Made by a program: the position numbers and the translations under genes. A stretch of 64,000 bases of DNA from Ulota crispa (taxonomy: Eukaryota > Streptophyta > Bryopsida > Orthotrichales > Orthotrichaceae): contig OY987246.1 in NCBI GenBank assembly GCA_963920765.1, forward strand, positions 684,501 through 748,500. The letters are read 5' to 3'. Of the stretch, positions 26,301 to 35,791 are shown in pieces. The notes under the pieces are model-generated. The model saw only the letters and a program-made list of their open reading frames with translations. It made no database searches and was not told the DNA's origin. Positions within the stretch are counted from its first letter, which is position 1; every line of letters begins with the position of its first letter.

Positions 26301-26999
26301 GAGCAGCTTGCTCAACGAGTATCCGCAGAAAAAACGAGAGGAGAAAGATTCGAAGACACAGTTTGGAGAGACAGATTAAGCGCCATGTCAACCTCGAAAG
26401 AAGATAAAAAGAGGCTCCTGCTCCACTTCCAGAGAGACTGGGGTTCGTGCAAATGTTTGACACAATGCCGATCTCTCACAGACGAACGTAAAGAAGATTT
26501 CAAGCTCTTCTTTGCAAGTCTTTACGCGACCAATGCATGTACAGAAAATGCAATGTATCCACTGAAAAGGACGTATATTCAATTTCAAACGATGGTGAGA
26601 CATTCGATCGGTTTCCATGTCTGTTAACATGTGCATGTGGGTGTGTTGGGCTGTTGGGAAAACAGAGGATTTGGGAAGCAAGCACATTCAAGCAAGCAAT
26701 GTATCCACTGAAAAGGACTTCTATTCAATTTCAAACGGTGGTGAGACATTCGAATGAAGAGCATCGGTGTCCATATCTGTTAACATGAGCATGTGGGTGT
26801 ATTGGGCTGTTGGGAAAACAGAGGATTTGGGAAGCAAGCACATTCCAGCAAAGATAAGTGGAGAAAGAGAGAGAGAGGCATTGTGGTGCACCTGGCCTGC
26901 AGAGAGCGGCAACGTCCGTAAAGGTGAGCTCTTGGTGGTGCCGAGAGCGAGCTGCGGCGACACGACGGCCTTGGACACGGAGATCGACGCAGTCGCCAT
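20303..26999 (-). CDS. Glutamine synthetase, bacterial-type GSII (GSIIB), plastid-type N-terminus
   Basis: It makes glutamine from glutamate, ammonium and ATP. Exons in transcript order: 26892-26999, 26119-26211, 25445-25620, 23756-23996, 22041-22497 and 20303-20487. All introns are GT-AG with phases 0,0,2,0,1, giving 419 residues. Hallmarks are FDGSSTGQAEG (122-132), FGFEQEY (192-198), [16 protein letters not shown] (306-321), NERRLTG (353-359) and [13 protein letters not shown] near the C-terminus. [23 protein letters not shown] and [14 protein letters not shown] are typical of bacterial GSII (Streptomyces, Frankia and gamma-proteobacterial types), not the eukaryotic GS1/GS2 form. The catalytic core begins near residue 80. 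Exons 1-2 encode a Ser/Ala/Thr-rich extension lacking acidic residues until about 52, as in chloroplast transit peptides, with KILALAQ as a possible processing region. All key motifs are intact and I see no frameshift. The start is the first Met of a GC-rich exon. Plastid location is inferred. Confidence 0.95.
21357..21668. mobile_element. MITE family D, copy 2, in GSIIB intron 5
   Basis: The left end CACTAGATAGTGCGTTTAGG and right end GCACTAAAGTGGTG are imperfect inverted repeats, with TA outside both (21355-21356 and 21669-21670). The bases just to its left (about 21230-21354, ending GGCAACC) look like part of another family D copy cut at a TA, so this copy appears inserted into an older one. 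Confidence 0.75.
21680..21991. mobile_element. Long fold-back (hairpin) element in GSIIB intron 5
   Basis: The whole segment folds on itself. It starts GGGAAAATTTCATGGATACC and ends with the near-exact complement at 21972-21991. The inner words GGCATTTGTTTTGT and ACAAAACAAATGCC also pair, leaving a loop of roughly 20 bases near 21836. Arms are about 145 bases. It ends 49 bases before the 5' splice site of intron 5 at 22040 (minus strand). Open frames on either strand inside it are artefacts of the palindrome. Confidence 0.85.
22532..22959. mobile_element. Stowaway MITE with CTCCCTC termini, copy 2, in GSIIB intron 4
   Basis: It begins CTCCCTCTGTTCC and ends GGAATAGAGGGAG, flanked by TA (22530-22531 and 22960-22961). 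The interior matches the copy at 15314 in the same orientation. It lies inside intron 4 and its end is only 34 bases from the exon 5 acceptor boundary at 22497, so it sits at the branch-point side of that acceptor. Confidence 0.9.
24026..24267. mobile_element. Fold-back MITE in GSIIB intron 3
   Basis: The left end AGGTAGGAAGCTCATAAACC and right end AGAACCTCCTACCT form imperfect inverted ends. An inner pair, GGCTCTAAAATGGTGCAC (about 24131-24148) and its complement near 24224-24241, is perfect. TA precedes the left end; the right flank is TT. The termini resemble family A. It stops 29 bases from the exon 4 acceptor at 23997 (minus strand). Confidence 0.7.
26551..26848. repeat. Tandem duplication of about 148 bp in GSIIB intron 1
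   Basis: CAATGTATCCACTGAAAAGG occurs at 26551 and again near 26697. TTGGGCTGTTGGGAAAACAG follows in each unit at the same spacing. The two units differ at several positions and by a short indel, so the duplication is not brand new. It lies close to the 5' splice site of intron 1. Confidence 0.85.
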
Positions 27000-27300
27000 T
27001 GTGTGGAATGTGGGGAGAGACCAATGCGGGGCACGCGGAGGATCGACCGAAGGACTAGATCAGCGAGAGCCGAGGAGGACGGGGGAGAAGTGTGTGCGAT
27101 CGCCGGCAGCTTTAAGATTAGAGGCGCGGCACGCGCGACGCTGCGAGGGCCAGACAGTCGTTGGAGAAAGCGGATAGAGCGATAGACTCCCCGCGACTAA
27201 CTTCGGTTAGATCGTGGGTTGTGTTCTAACCGTGGTTAGTTGGGTGACGGTGTTGGTTCTGGCGTCACATTTGAGACTTATAATAGCTTCATGGTGATCC
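27000..27300 (-). promoter_or_regulatory. GC-rich 5' leader and proximal promoter of GSIIB
   Basis: The 180 bases before the start codon are GC-rich and CpG-rich, unlike the flanking DNA, as expected for a 5' UTR and core promoter. A TATA-like CTATTATAAG (minus strand) lies near 27279-27288, but its use is uncertain. The region includes the two dyad sites listed separately. Confidence 0.45.
27197..27239. promoter_or_regulatory. Two CTAAC-N4-GTTAG dyads upstream of GSIIB
   Basis: CTAAC TTCG GTTAG lies at 27197-27210 and CTAAC CGTG GTTAG at 27226-27239: perfect 5-base inverted arms, equal 4-base spacers, 29 bases start to start, about 200-240 bases before the start codon. GTTAG/CTAAC half-sites resemble plant MYB-type sites, so a paired transcription-factor site is possible. 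Binding is inferred, not shown. Confidence 0.45.
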
Positions 27301-28605
27301 ACTTACCATTGAACCCGAAATTTCTGATTGGAGGTGAGGGACAGCCAATAAGAGGACCACCCATGTTCCTTTTATTATTAGGTGTTCTTCTATTCCCGTA
27401 ACAACCCTCAATTCTGTCCTCATGTGTTGGTGACTTGGTACACTTGGACGCAAATGTATGGCTCGGTACACAGGGGCAGTCCCATTCTCAATCTTCAGAG
27501 AATGGGATGTAGCACTCTCCTTGATTTGCACCAATGTGCGGGAAAAAGCCGCTGCTAATTCATTGTTAGCCGGTAGAATTGGGAAAAAAATTGGTTGTGT
27601 TTTGAAATTGCCGGCAAAAAATTCGGATAGATTTTACTAAAAATTATAACTATAGTATATTACTAAGTAATTAGAAAAATATTCGGCACAATCTAGCAAA
27701 GAATCGGTTGAGTACAAAAAATGCCAGTTTTTAGCTGGTGAAGTCCAAAAAATTTCCCAAACACTGATTTGTCACAAGTCTTGTTTTTTTTGAAGATGAG
27801 AAGTTTCTTTCTTCACTTACATAATAGAAGGATGGGTGTGCAAGAGTTTGTGTACGTGAAGCTTTTACAGATGCGTGTTTCTTTTTCATCTTGCTCCTCC
27901 TACTTTCACACTCTTTGTGGTTGGATATCTTGAAGGATTATAAAAAAAAATTCACTTTAAATTACTAAAATATTCTCACAAATACAAAATTCAATGTCTC
28001 TAGAATTGTTTTGAAAAATAGTTTTTCCCAAATTAACAAATATCACGTTCTAGATGATTCAAATTTCAATAAAAATTTCTATAAAAATTTCAATAAAAAG
28101 AAGTAATTACATTTCATGTGGCCGACTTTCTATTGTTTTTTTAATCTCTCCGCTCATTGTGTGGGACCAAGGTGGAATACCTTGGATTTTTTTACAATCA
28201 GAGTGTAGAATAAGAATAGGTCCTATTTTGAAATTGGTCAATTTTATATCCTTCATTATTCCCAAACTAAATATGGGTCTCTCAATCGTAGTATGAGTAA
28301 AAATTGCCTCAATTCAATCCCCTAGTAGTAAATTCCAAGTGGAATTCTTGAGGTTTTCCACCTTGCTCCAAAAACACATGCTTGCGGTTTACCAAGCCCA
28401 AATGTGTAGCTTGGAATATTGCACATACAGGTTTGTGAAGACAAAATGGACAAGCTCAAAATATTTTCGCTAGATTAAAAACACTGTAAGATTTTACAAA
28501 TTTACAATTTAAAGATTGAATTTGGAGGTCCTAATTTCATAGGTAGAATTGAAGATCTTGATTTTGTCTAGGTATATAGAAGAAGATATGGCTAATTTGA
28601 CTATA
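27301..28605. other. Spacer upstream of GSIIB, no gene seen
   Basis: The stretch is AT-rich, with short frames of no recognisable family. A run of ATAAAAATTTC-type repeats near 28065-28100 makes a low-complexity peptide frame that is not a gene. Confidence 0.5.
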
Positions 28606-28918
28606 AGGTAGGAGCACTCATAAACGTCAAACTAAGGGTTTTGAACATGATGACTATTAATAAACAAATAGTAAATTATAGGATCCTATTAGGAATAGAA
28701 AAATAATGAGTTTGCACTTTGAATGTATTATTTGGATACTGTGAGAATAAGTTGTGATTTTTTAAAGAGCAAACTACCATTGCACCCATAACCACTTTTA
28801 AGATTTCATGTTCACATGTTGTACATCCTTGTCATTACATCTTTTCACTTCCACATATTTTTCAAGATTTCAAAGGTGACAGTTATGGGAGCACTGACGC
28901 TTATGGGTGTTCCTACCA
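28606..28918. mobile_element. MITE family A, copy 3 (313 bp)
   Basis: The left end AGGTAGGAGCACTCATAAAC and right end GACGCTTATGGGTGTTCCTA are inverted repeats, with TA at 28604-28605 and 28919-28920. The interior is the reverse orientation of the copies at 3003, 32051 and 41608. Confidence 0.85.
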
Positions 28919-30043
28919 TACTTTGCAAGACTTCTTTAGATTGTTCAAACTTTAGTTTATTCTTTGGTCTCCAAGTGATTAACCTCCAAACAATCAAACA
29001 TTGGTTTTTGGCAACAAAATAATTTTGGACAGGTTAGTATTTATAGAATAATGAATCTATTTCCACAAAAAAATTAGAGGATGTGTGTCTAAGGAGTATT
29101 AATCCAATGCAACAATCTTCAAACAATTTTTTATCTATAAAAGAAAAGTTATGATGGAATATGTTTTATACTTGCTTGTAGGGCAATGCAAGTATAACTA
29201 TTTACATTGTAGTTAAAATTGTGGGATCTTGCCCAAAGGTTGAGGGACAAAGTTATTTCTTTGTTATACCTTAACCCAGCCTCATTCCATGAAGACAACT
29301 ATTTTTGTTTATTGCTCTTTACTTCACCTTAAGTGGACGTGGAAATTTGTTGATCCAGCTTGTCAAAGTCACACTTTTTGGCCACTCTCCTTTTTATTCT
29401 TCCTCTAAAGCTCCACCATCACATTTTGAAAGGATTGTTGTATGTGGAAGCCACAAATTGTTGAAAAAATTGCTTTGTATGAGAATTTTCTTGAGGCTAT
29501 TTTCTTACTCTAAATTTTTAGTATGAGTTCCCCAATTCAAAAAGTTATGAAAAAACTATAGATACATGGCCAAATTTGTTACAAAAATCAGTGTAGTAGA
29601 GTTCAAGCAAAATAGCAAAATCAATTGGTGTTGAAGCCTCTCCAAGTTTGAGCTACCAAAAAATTGAATGCCCCTCAAAAAAAACCATTTCTCACTTCAA
29701 ACCCTATAATCTCACAATTTGTGCGGCAAATAACTTTCATTGTTTTGCTTTAGGAAGTAGTTTACTACTAGATCCTACTGAAAATACACCAAGATCTCAT
29801 TGGAATCAATTTTTTTTTCATTGGATATCTATGACTCATTCCAAATGTTTTTTTGGTGAAACATGGTCAACAAACTTTAGGGGTTAAATGTTAGCAATCT
29901 TTGTTTATTTAACATTTTTTAGAAAATGAAAAAGTGGTGAATTTAGACCATTCTTGGCACCACATGGGCTAAAGTTTTGGTTCAAGTAAGCGACTAGTTT
30001 GGAGTTGTCATTTGCTTAATCCATTGCCACACTTCTTTGTTTA
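28919..30043. other. Spacer, no gene seen
   Basis: AT-rich DNA without recognised termini or coding features. Frames at 29305-29526 and 29648-29887 show no domain. Confidence 0.45.
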
Positions 30044-30367
30044 CACTAAATATTACATTTAGATTGCTTCAACAATTAGGTTGCCTTACCTTGAATGGTT
30101 ACCTCATGAATCATCACTTGGTCAATTGGAGGAACACACAACTCTCTATGAATTTGGACTTCACATGCTTCACAACTTGAACAATGCTAATATGTTTTTC
30201 CTCAATGCCGTTATTGTTGCTAATTCCTTATTTTTATTAAAAAAAATGATTGTAATAAATATTGATGAAATAGGCTACATTACAATATCAATAAATAAAT
30301 ATTATTAATGGAGTGTAAAACGTCAAGAAAAAATTAGTGAGGGGCAACCTAAAAGCACTATTTAGTG
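30044..30367. mobile_element. MITE family D, copy 3 (324 bp)
   Basis: The left end CACTAAATATTACATTTAGA and right end AAAAGCACTATTTAGTG are imperfect inverted repeats. TA precedes the left end and CA follows the right end, consistent with a decayed TA duplication. The interior matches the copy at 4768. Confidence 0.75.
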
Positions 30368-30929
30368 CATACGAAGTGGTTGGCTTTCTTGTGACATTTT
30401 GATGCACTTTTGCAACAGAAAGTTGGTAGAATGGCATGTCCTTTTCCCATGCTAGCATGGCCTATCCATAATGGTGTGCTTGCAAAAGTGCTTGGGTCAC
30501 TCGAGTGCTTTGGAATGAGGACGATAAGATACCTTTGGGCTCAAATTCCTGGCAAATTGACACCAGTCATAGGAGGATAATTTTATCAATGGGAAAAATA
30601 TGCAAAAGTGCCCTTGTCATACATGCATGTGTCAGCTGTCTTGGAAAATTGATCTAAAGACATGAGTATTATGGTTTGAGGGACTTTAGGGGAACTTTCA
30701 TGTGCTAGGAACGACGGTAAAGGTTCATGAACGTTCAAAAGAGTTGGTAAACCCTTCAACGCATAAGGAGACAATTTTCGGTCCTGGATAACAAAAAAAT
30801 AGTCGGTAGGATGGAAAAATGTTGTGTTTTTTTTTAAAAAACCCCTAAATGTCTGAGGTCTTTTTTGGCTTTTAGGGATTTGCTTCAGATTGAACAAAAA
30901 GGCAACATTTTAATAAGCTGTATCAAGTT

Positions 30930-31400
30930 TTTTTGAAATGTAACCGTACAAATTCAAACTAGATATGTTAAAGGTCACACAAAAAAAGAAAACACAACAA
31001 TATCACTAATGGATTGAAAAATTATAATGTTTGATCATGAGGGTGTTAAAACTACAAAAATGACTTGAAGCCTTTGGATCCTCTTTTCACATGATGAATT
31101 TTAAAAAATGACCATCAAAAAATATAAGGTTAAAGGAAAGAACATACATAATCATAATCACTTCATAGCTTTTCAAAATCTTTTCTACTACTTTTTAAAT
31201 GATTTTTTAATGTAAATTTTTCCCCACAATCCAGTGTATTTGAGGCTCATTTCCAAGAGCTCTCAACACTAGAGAAAATCGAGACCCTTGCACAAAAGCT
31301 TGAATAAAAAACTCAGAATTGATCATTTTCAAAATCAGATTGTTGATCCTAAAATTAGACTTCATAGAGAATAAATCCAAAATTTAAACTACTAAAAAGA
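30930..31400 (+). repeat. Dispersed repeat family J copy
   Basis: Inverted relative to 16190-16640, and matching part of 14930-15090 in the same orientation. Shared words include AAACTAGATATGTTAAAG and ACCCTTGCACAAAAGCTTGA. The class is unknown and it is non-coding. Confidence 0.6.
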
Positions 31401-32050
31401 GTAACTTAGTTAGGTTCATTGAATTTCAGAATATTGCAAACACCAAAATTTGGTGCCGCAAGCATTTAGGGTTAAAGAAGTAGTCATAAATGCATGGTGC
31501 ATCATTGAATGTAAAAAAACAACCTCATCAAATGCATTTATATTTATAAGTAATCCAAATTGTAAGAAGATTCAAAGACACAATATTAGGTCCCATGCTA
31601 CAATTCTCATGAGGTCAACATGCACTATTGACTTTTGCAACTTTTAAAAATAGTATTATAATGGGTGGGCACTTGCCACACCATTGTATAGCACTATAAA
31701 GCTACTATAGAGGGGCAGACATGTTGATCAAATGGGCGTTGAAGGGTAAAGCATTTCCGTGCATGCCATCTTTTAACTTCCATGTGAGTAGGGGAAAACA
31801 GGTAGAAACAAGCCAGGGAACTAACCCCTCATTGCCCTTGGCCTAGATGAATGGGGTCAGGAGCTTATTCAATTGCTTTATGAGGTTGTGGGGTCAAGGT
31901 GAAAAAATTGTGGATGTTCACATTTCAAAAAAATTGAGAGTTTGGAAATTTACCATCAACAGATTGAATTTGAAAATTTCTAACTTCACATTAAGATTCA
32001 AAGACCTTGATTTAGCAAAGCATCCCAATGGAGGATGTAAATGAATACTA

Positions 32051-32362
32051 AGGTAAGAACACCCATAAGCATTAGTGTCCCCATAATTGTCACCTTTAAA
32101 ATACTGGAAAATATGTAGAAGTAAATATATGTAATTACAAGGATGTACAACATGTGAATATGAAACCTTAGTGTTGGTATTAGGTGCAATTGCAATTGGC
32201 TCTAAAAATTCACAACTTATTCTCACAATATCCAAATAATATATTCAAAAGTGCAAACTCATCATTTTTTTGTTGCTAACATGATCCTATAATTTGCTAA
32301 ATGTTTATTAATAGTCATCATGTTCAAAACCATTAAACTAACACTCATGGGTGTTCCTAACT
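32051..32362. mobile_element. MITE family A, copy 4 (312 bp)
   Basis: The left end AGGTAAGAACACCCATAAGC and right end CACTCATGGGTGTTCCTAACT are inverted repeats, with TA at 32049-32050 and 32363-32364. The interior is close to the copies at 3003 and 41608. Confidence 0.85.
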
Positions 32363-33207
32363 TACTAGAAGAGGGATCAAGTTAGAACTTTTATCCTTGC
32401 TTGAAATATTACAAAGCTTTTCCACCGTGGCTTGAAAATTTGAATGTGCAGCAGACAGAGCCCATCCAAGCAGGTGGCAATGAGGGAGTCATTTCACCCT
32501 GGCAATAGAAACATTGTCACTCTAGATGAGGTTTTGGAACTTACGGCCGCTTCACACTATGACCGGCCAAGTCGAGAGGCCCTCAAATTGAGTGGCCAAA
32601 CTTTGCCTAGAGGCCAAGAAAATCTGCTGAAAATAGACAATAAATGTTGAAATCGATAGCAATAAATGCTAAAATTGATGGCCTCTCGCCCATAGTTTGG
32701 GTCTCCATTTTTGCTGAACCCAGATTTCCCTTTGAGAGGCCGTCAACCTTGGATGATAAAGTGCTACCATGTAGGCAAATGGTGAATGACAACCTTTGGA
32801 ATTTGGCCTCTAGTGTGAAGGCTTGAGTGGCCGGACTCTCGATTTCATGCAATCTGTTTGGTGCAAACCGACGACCTCTAGACCTTTGGCCATAATGTGG
32901 AGCTGCCCTTAGTCAAGGAGTTTTTCTATGGAACTTGGTGAACTTTTACTTCTATTTGAGCTTGCTTGGTTTTTTTCATGTAAACAATTGTGTCCAAGAT
33001 TCATCTTTTTGGGTTGGTCAATAACCTCTTAAAAAGTTTTACACTGAATGGATTTCCTAAGTTTCAAATTTTGATTTGGCAAAAATTCAAATATAAGTGT
33101 TTTGAATTGAGTTTTTTTTTTTTTTTTTTTTTTACTTTCATGAGGTTGACTATTGAATTATAATGCTGAGTTAGCTCAACAAACATTATTAATGACAAGG
33201 CCACTTA
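32363..33207. other. Spacer with a possible old TIR element
   Basis: No gene is seen. Between about 32544 and 32840 the left segment GGCCGCTTCACACTATGACC and the complement of the right segment around TCTAGTGTGAAGGCTTGAGT pair imperfectly, which suggests a decayed TIR element. Long T runs lie near 33112-33133. Confidence 0.35.
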
Positions 33208-34141
33208 ACCCCTAAATCCCTGAGTGCCCCCTCGGGAGACAAACGGGATTTTAGGCAAGTACCTATAGCCTCAATTTTTGTTTTGATTTTTTAAACTTTT
33301 TTTGTAAATAGAAAAACACATTAGCTTTTGGGAAATATAATTTTTATTTCAATCTATGACCAAAAGCAAAAGTTATACCTAGATAAGCAAAAATTTATGG
33401 AGATCGGGTAGAAGTTTTTTTTTTTTACAATTTTTTTTTTTTTTTTTTTTTTTTTCTGATTTTTTCTTCTCATATGTTATAGTTTTTCCTACATCTGAAG
33501 CTTTGATTCATTCCATTTGGACTAGTTATGAGAAAGTTATGGACAATCATGTTTTTTGGGCACCTCAAGCATCTTCTTGAAAAAATAACTTATAAACTTC
33601 ATTTTTGAATGCAAGTTTAATGTTTTTTCAAAAAAAAAAGTTGGAAAAGGTGAATTTTGCTTTCTAAAGCAATCTCACCGTTGGGATTATTGCATTTCAA
33701 TTCCATTGCAAGATTATTAACAATTTAAGTTTTTGTTCAGTCTCATACCTTCTTCTACCTAGTGTTTTTTTAAAGAATGAAAATTAAGTACTTTTTGTTT
33801 TAATTTTTTTCCAAAGATTCTCAACTCAAATTTTCACCATTGAAAAATAAACCCCAAAACTTTGTGGTGCAACTATTTGAAGTTAAAAAAGATCAAAGTC
33901 AAGTAATTTAGTCATTCAAGGTGCAAAAAAGTTTGTTTTTGACACTTTAAACGCAAATATCTTGCAATCTATGTGGTCAAAGTTTTTGAATTTTTGTTTC
34001 CACATTCTTATACTAGTCTAGTACAAGATCCTACGGTTAGATATGCAAAAAGATCAATTTTCAAACTTTTTTACTCTTTGCAATAGAAATGGCAGTTTTG
34101 AGTGTCTTTTGACAAAACAAAGGCCCCAAGGATATTGGGGT
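33208..34141 (+). mobile_element. TIR element family B, long form, copy 3 (934 bp)
   Basis: It starts ACCCCTAAATCCCTGAGTGC and ends ATATTGGGGT, with TA at 33206-33207 and 34142-34143. The interior matches the copies at 45997 (same orientation) and 54934 (inverted), for example GGCAGTTTTGAGTGTCTTTT near the right end. It contains T homopolymers and no transposase frame. Confidence 0.85.
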
Positions 34142-35791
34142 TAAGTGACATTTTTTTGGAAGAAAAGATGGACCCAAGCCAAAAAAATTGGATCACCACA
34201 ATACACTGACCCAATTCAAATACATGCGTCAAATTATTGTTTTGAAATTGGATCATTCATTAGGCCCATGGGTTTTATTTTAGGATCCAATCAAAACTTG
34301 ACTCCAATTTTTGATCCATCAAAATGTAGATTGGACCACTCAGAGTTGGGCTTGAGCCCTAAGTAGATTGACCCTAACTTCATAAGTTATTGGATGAAAG
34401 TGGATGGAATTGCCAAATTCGCTTTTAAATTCATCAGTTTGGCCTTTATCCGGATGAAAGTAACTAGGTGGTTTTTTGAATGAACGTACAGACGTGAACT
34501 ATTTTCTATTCAAAAATTTATTACCTGTATACGTGCATGTCACTCGACCGATGAATTTTTTTTAAAGTTGCCAGGGACCACCTACCAATTTTGCCAGGAT
34601 GGAGTGGAATTTCAGAAATTAGGGCTGGCCTCAAAATCCAAGGGCCAGCCCTATTTTAGCAATTATATCTCCTACAAACCTGTTGCTTGTCCCACGGAAA
34701 TAGCAGCGAGGCATCCTGTCCCCCCTTGGCACGGTCGTAGGTACCCTTGGTAGTTCCTATTTTTCAACCACGAGTCCATGACTACGGTGTTTATTTTAAG
34801 AAAAACCATTTTGCATTTTCAGCTCTTGACTCTGATTTCAAATCTTGGACAAACCTTATAATCAATCTCAACCAATTTTTGGATGAAACCAAAATTTGGA
34901 TGAACTGAGAGGGATGCAAGGCTTAGTGAGCAAGCCCATGTGCCAATAAGTTATACAAAGTCCAATTTCTTCCAAGCGTATGCAATACTTCAGGTTTCTT
35001 GACCATCAACTTATGACATTGGAGGATTCAAACCAATGCAAGTCCAGTTTGAAGGTAATCACCTCATAGATAATCGTTACTAAACAAATAAACAAGAAGA
35101 TTTTGTAAGTTAGAAGGATGAAACTGGTGACCACACAGGAAAAATTTGGTGAGAGAATAAGTTATTACCGAAGGAGCTACAAAAAATTCATGAATGCTAA
35201 TTGATACCTTAGTCTCGGAGACTGGTGCAGCTGCAGTAGACGCAACTCACTAGTTCGATAACGAAGAGATACAAACAGCACTGACAAAACAAGTTGAACA
35301 AAGTTGACCTTAAGCTTCATTTGATGACACTCAGATTACTTACATAATAAATCCTTGTTTCAGCATAAAGGTACACGTGCAAAACTGGTTCTAGAATAGG
35401 GGCTACCTTCCTCAAAGCTCTGCCACCTTATTCCCCAAAAAACTACGTGAAGGCACATGTACATAGTAACGCTCACATTCTCATGATGTTCGCAAAGGCA
35501 AATGCTGAATCACCCTCGGAACAATCTGCCACCGTAGAAGTCGTCGCTCAAACTTCTAAACCAAGTAACTTGCTCTCCACAAATTAATTATATTTTGGAA
35601 GTCTCACAATACTTACTCAGGAAAACTAGTCCAGACAAGGCACTACCTTGAATGGGAACTGAAAGAGAGTTACCACCTTCGGAAAGAGAGCAATCCTCGA
35701 TTCTCTTCGAAACTCAACCAAAACTTTGAACAAGTGCGTCCAAAAAGTGCATGTAACGCACATTCGCACAATTTCTTCGTCAACATCTCTT
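34142..35791. other. 3' flank of acetolactate synthase and spacer
   Basis: No further gene is seen. A GC-rich hairpin (AGGGCTGGCC at 34621-34630 pairing with 34643-34652 across a 12-base loop) stands out. The last few hundred bases before 35792 should be the 3' UTR of the minus-strand ALS gene. Confidence 0.45.

Noticed and set aside
20303-26999. Annotation as ordinary plant plastid GS2 (eukaryotic GSIIE)
   Set aside because: The core lacks GSIIE signatures and carries bacterial-type ones ([35 protein letters not shown]), so GSIIB is the better call despite the transit-like N-terminus.
26385-27185. Several plus-strand open frames around the GSIIB first exon
   Set aside because: They are antisense shadows of exon 1, its GC-rich leader and the duplicated intron segment.
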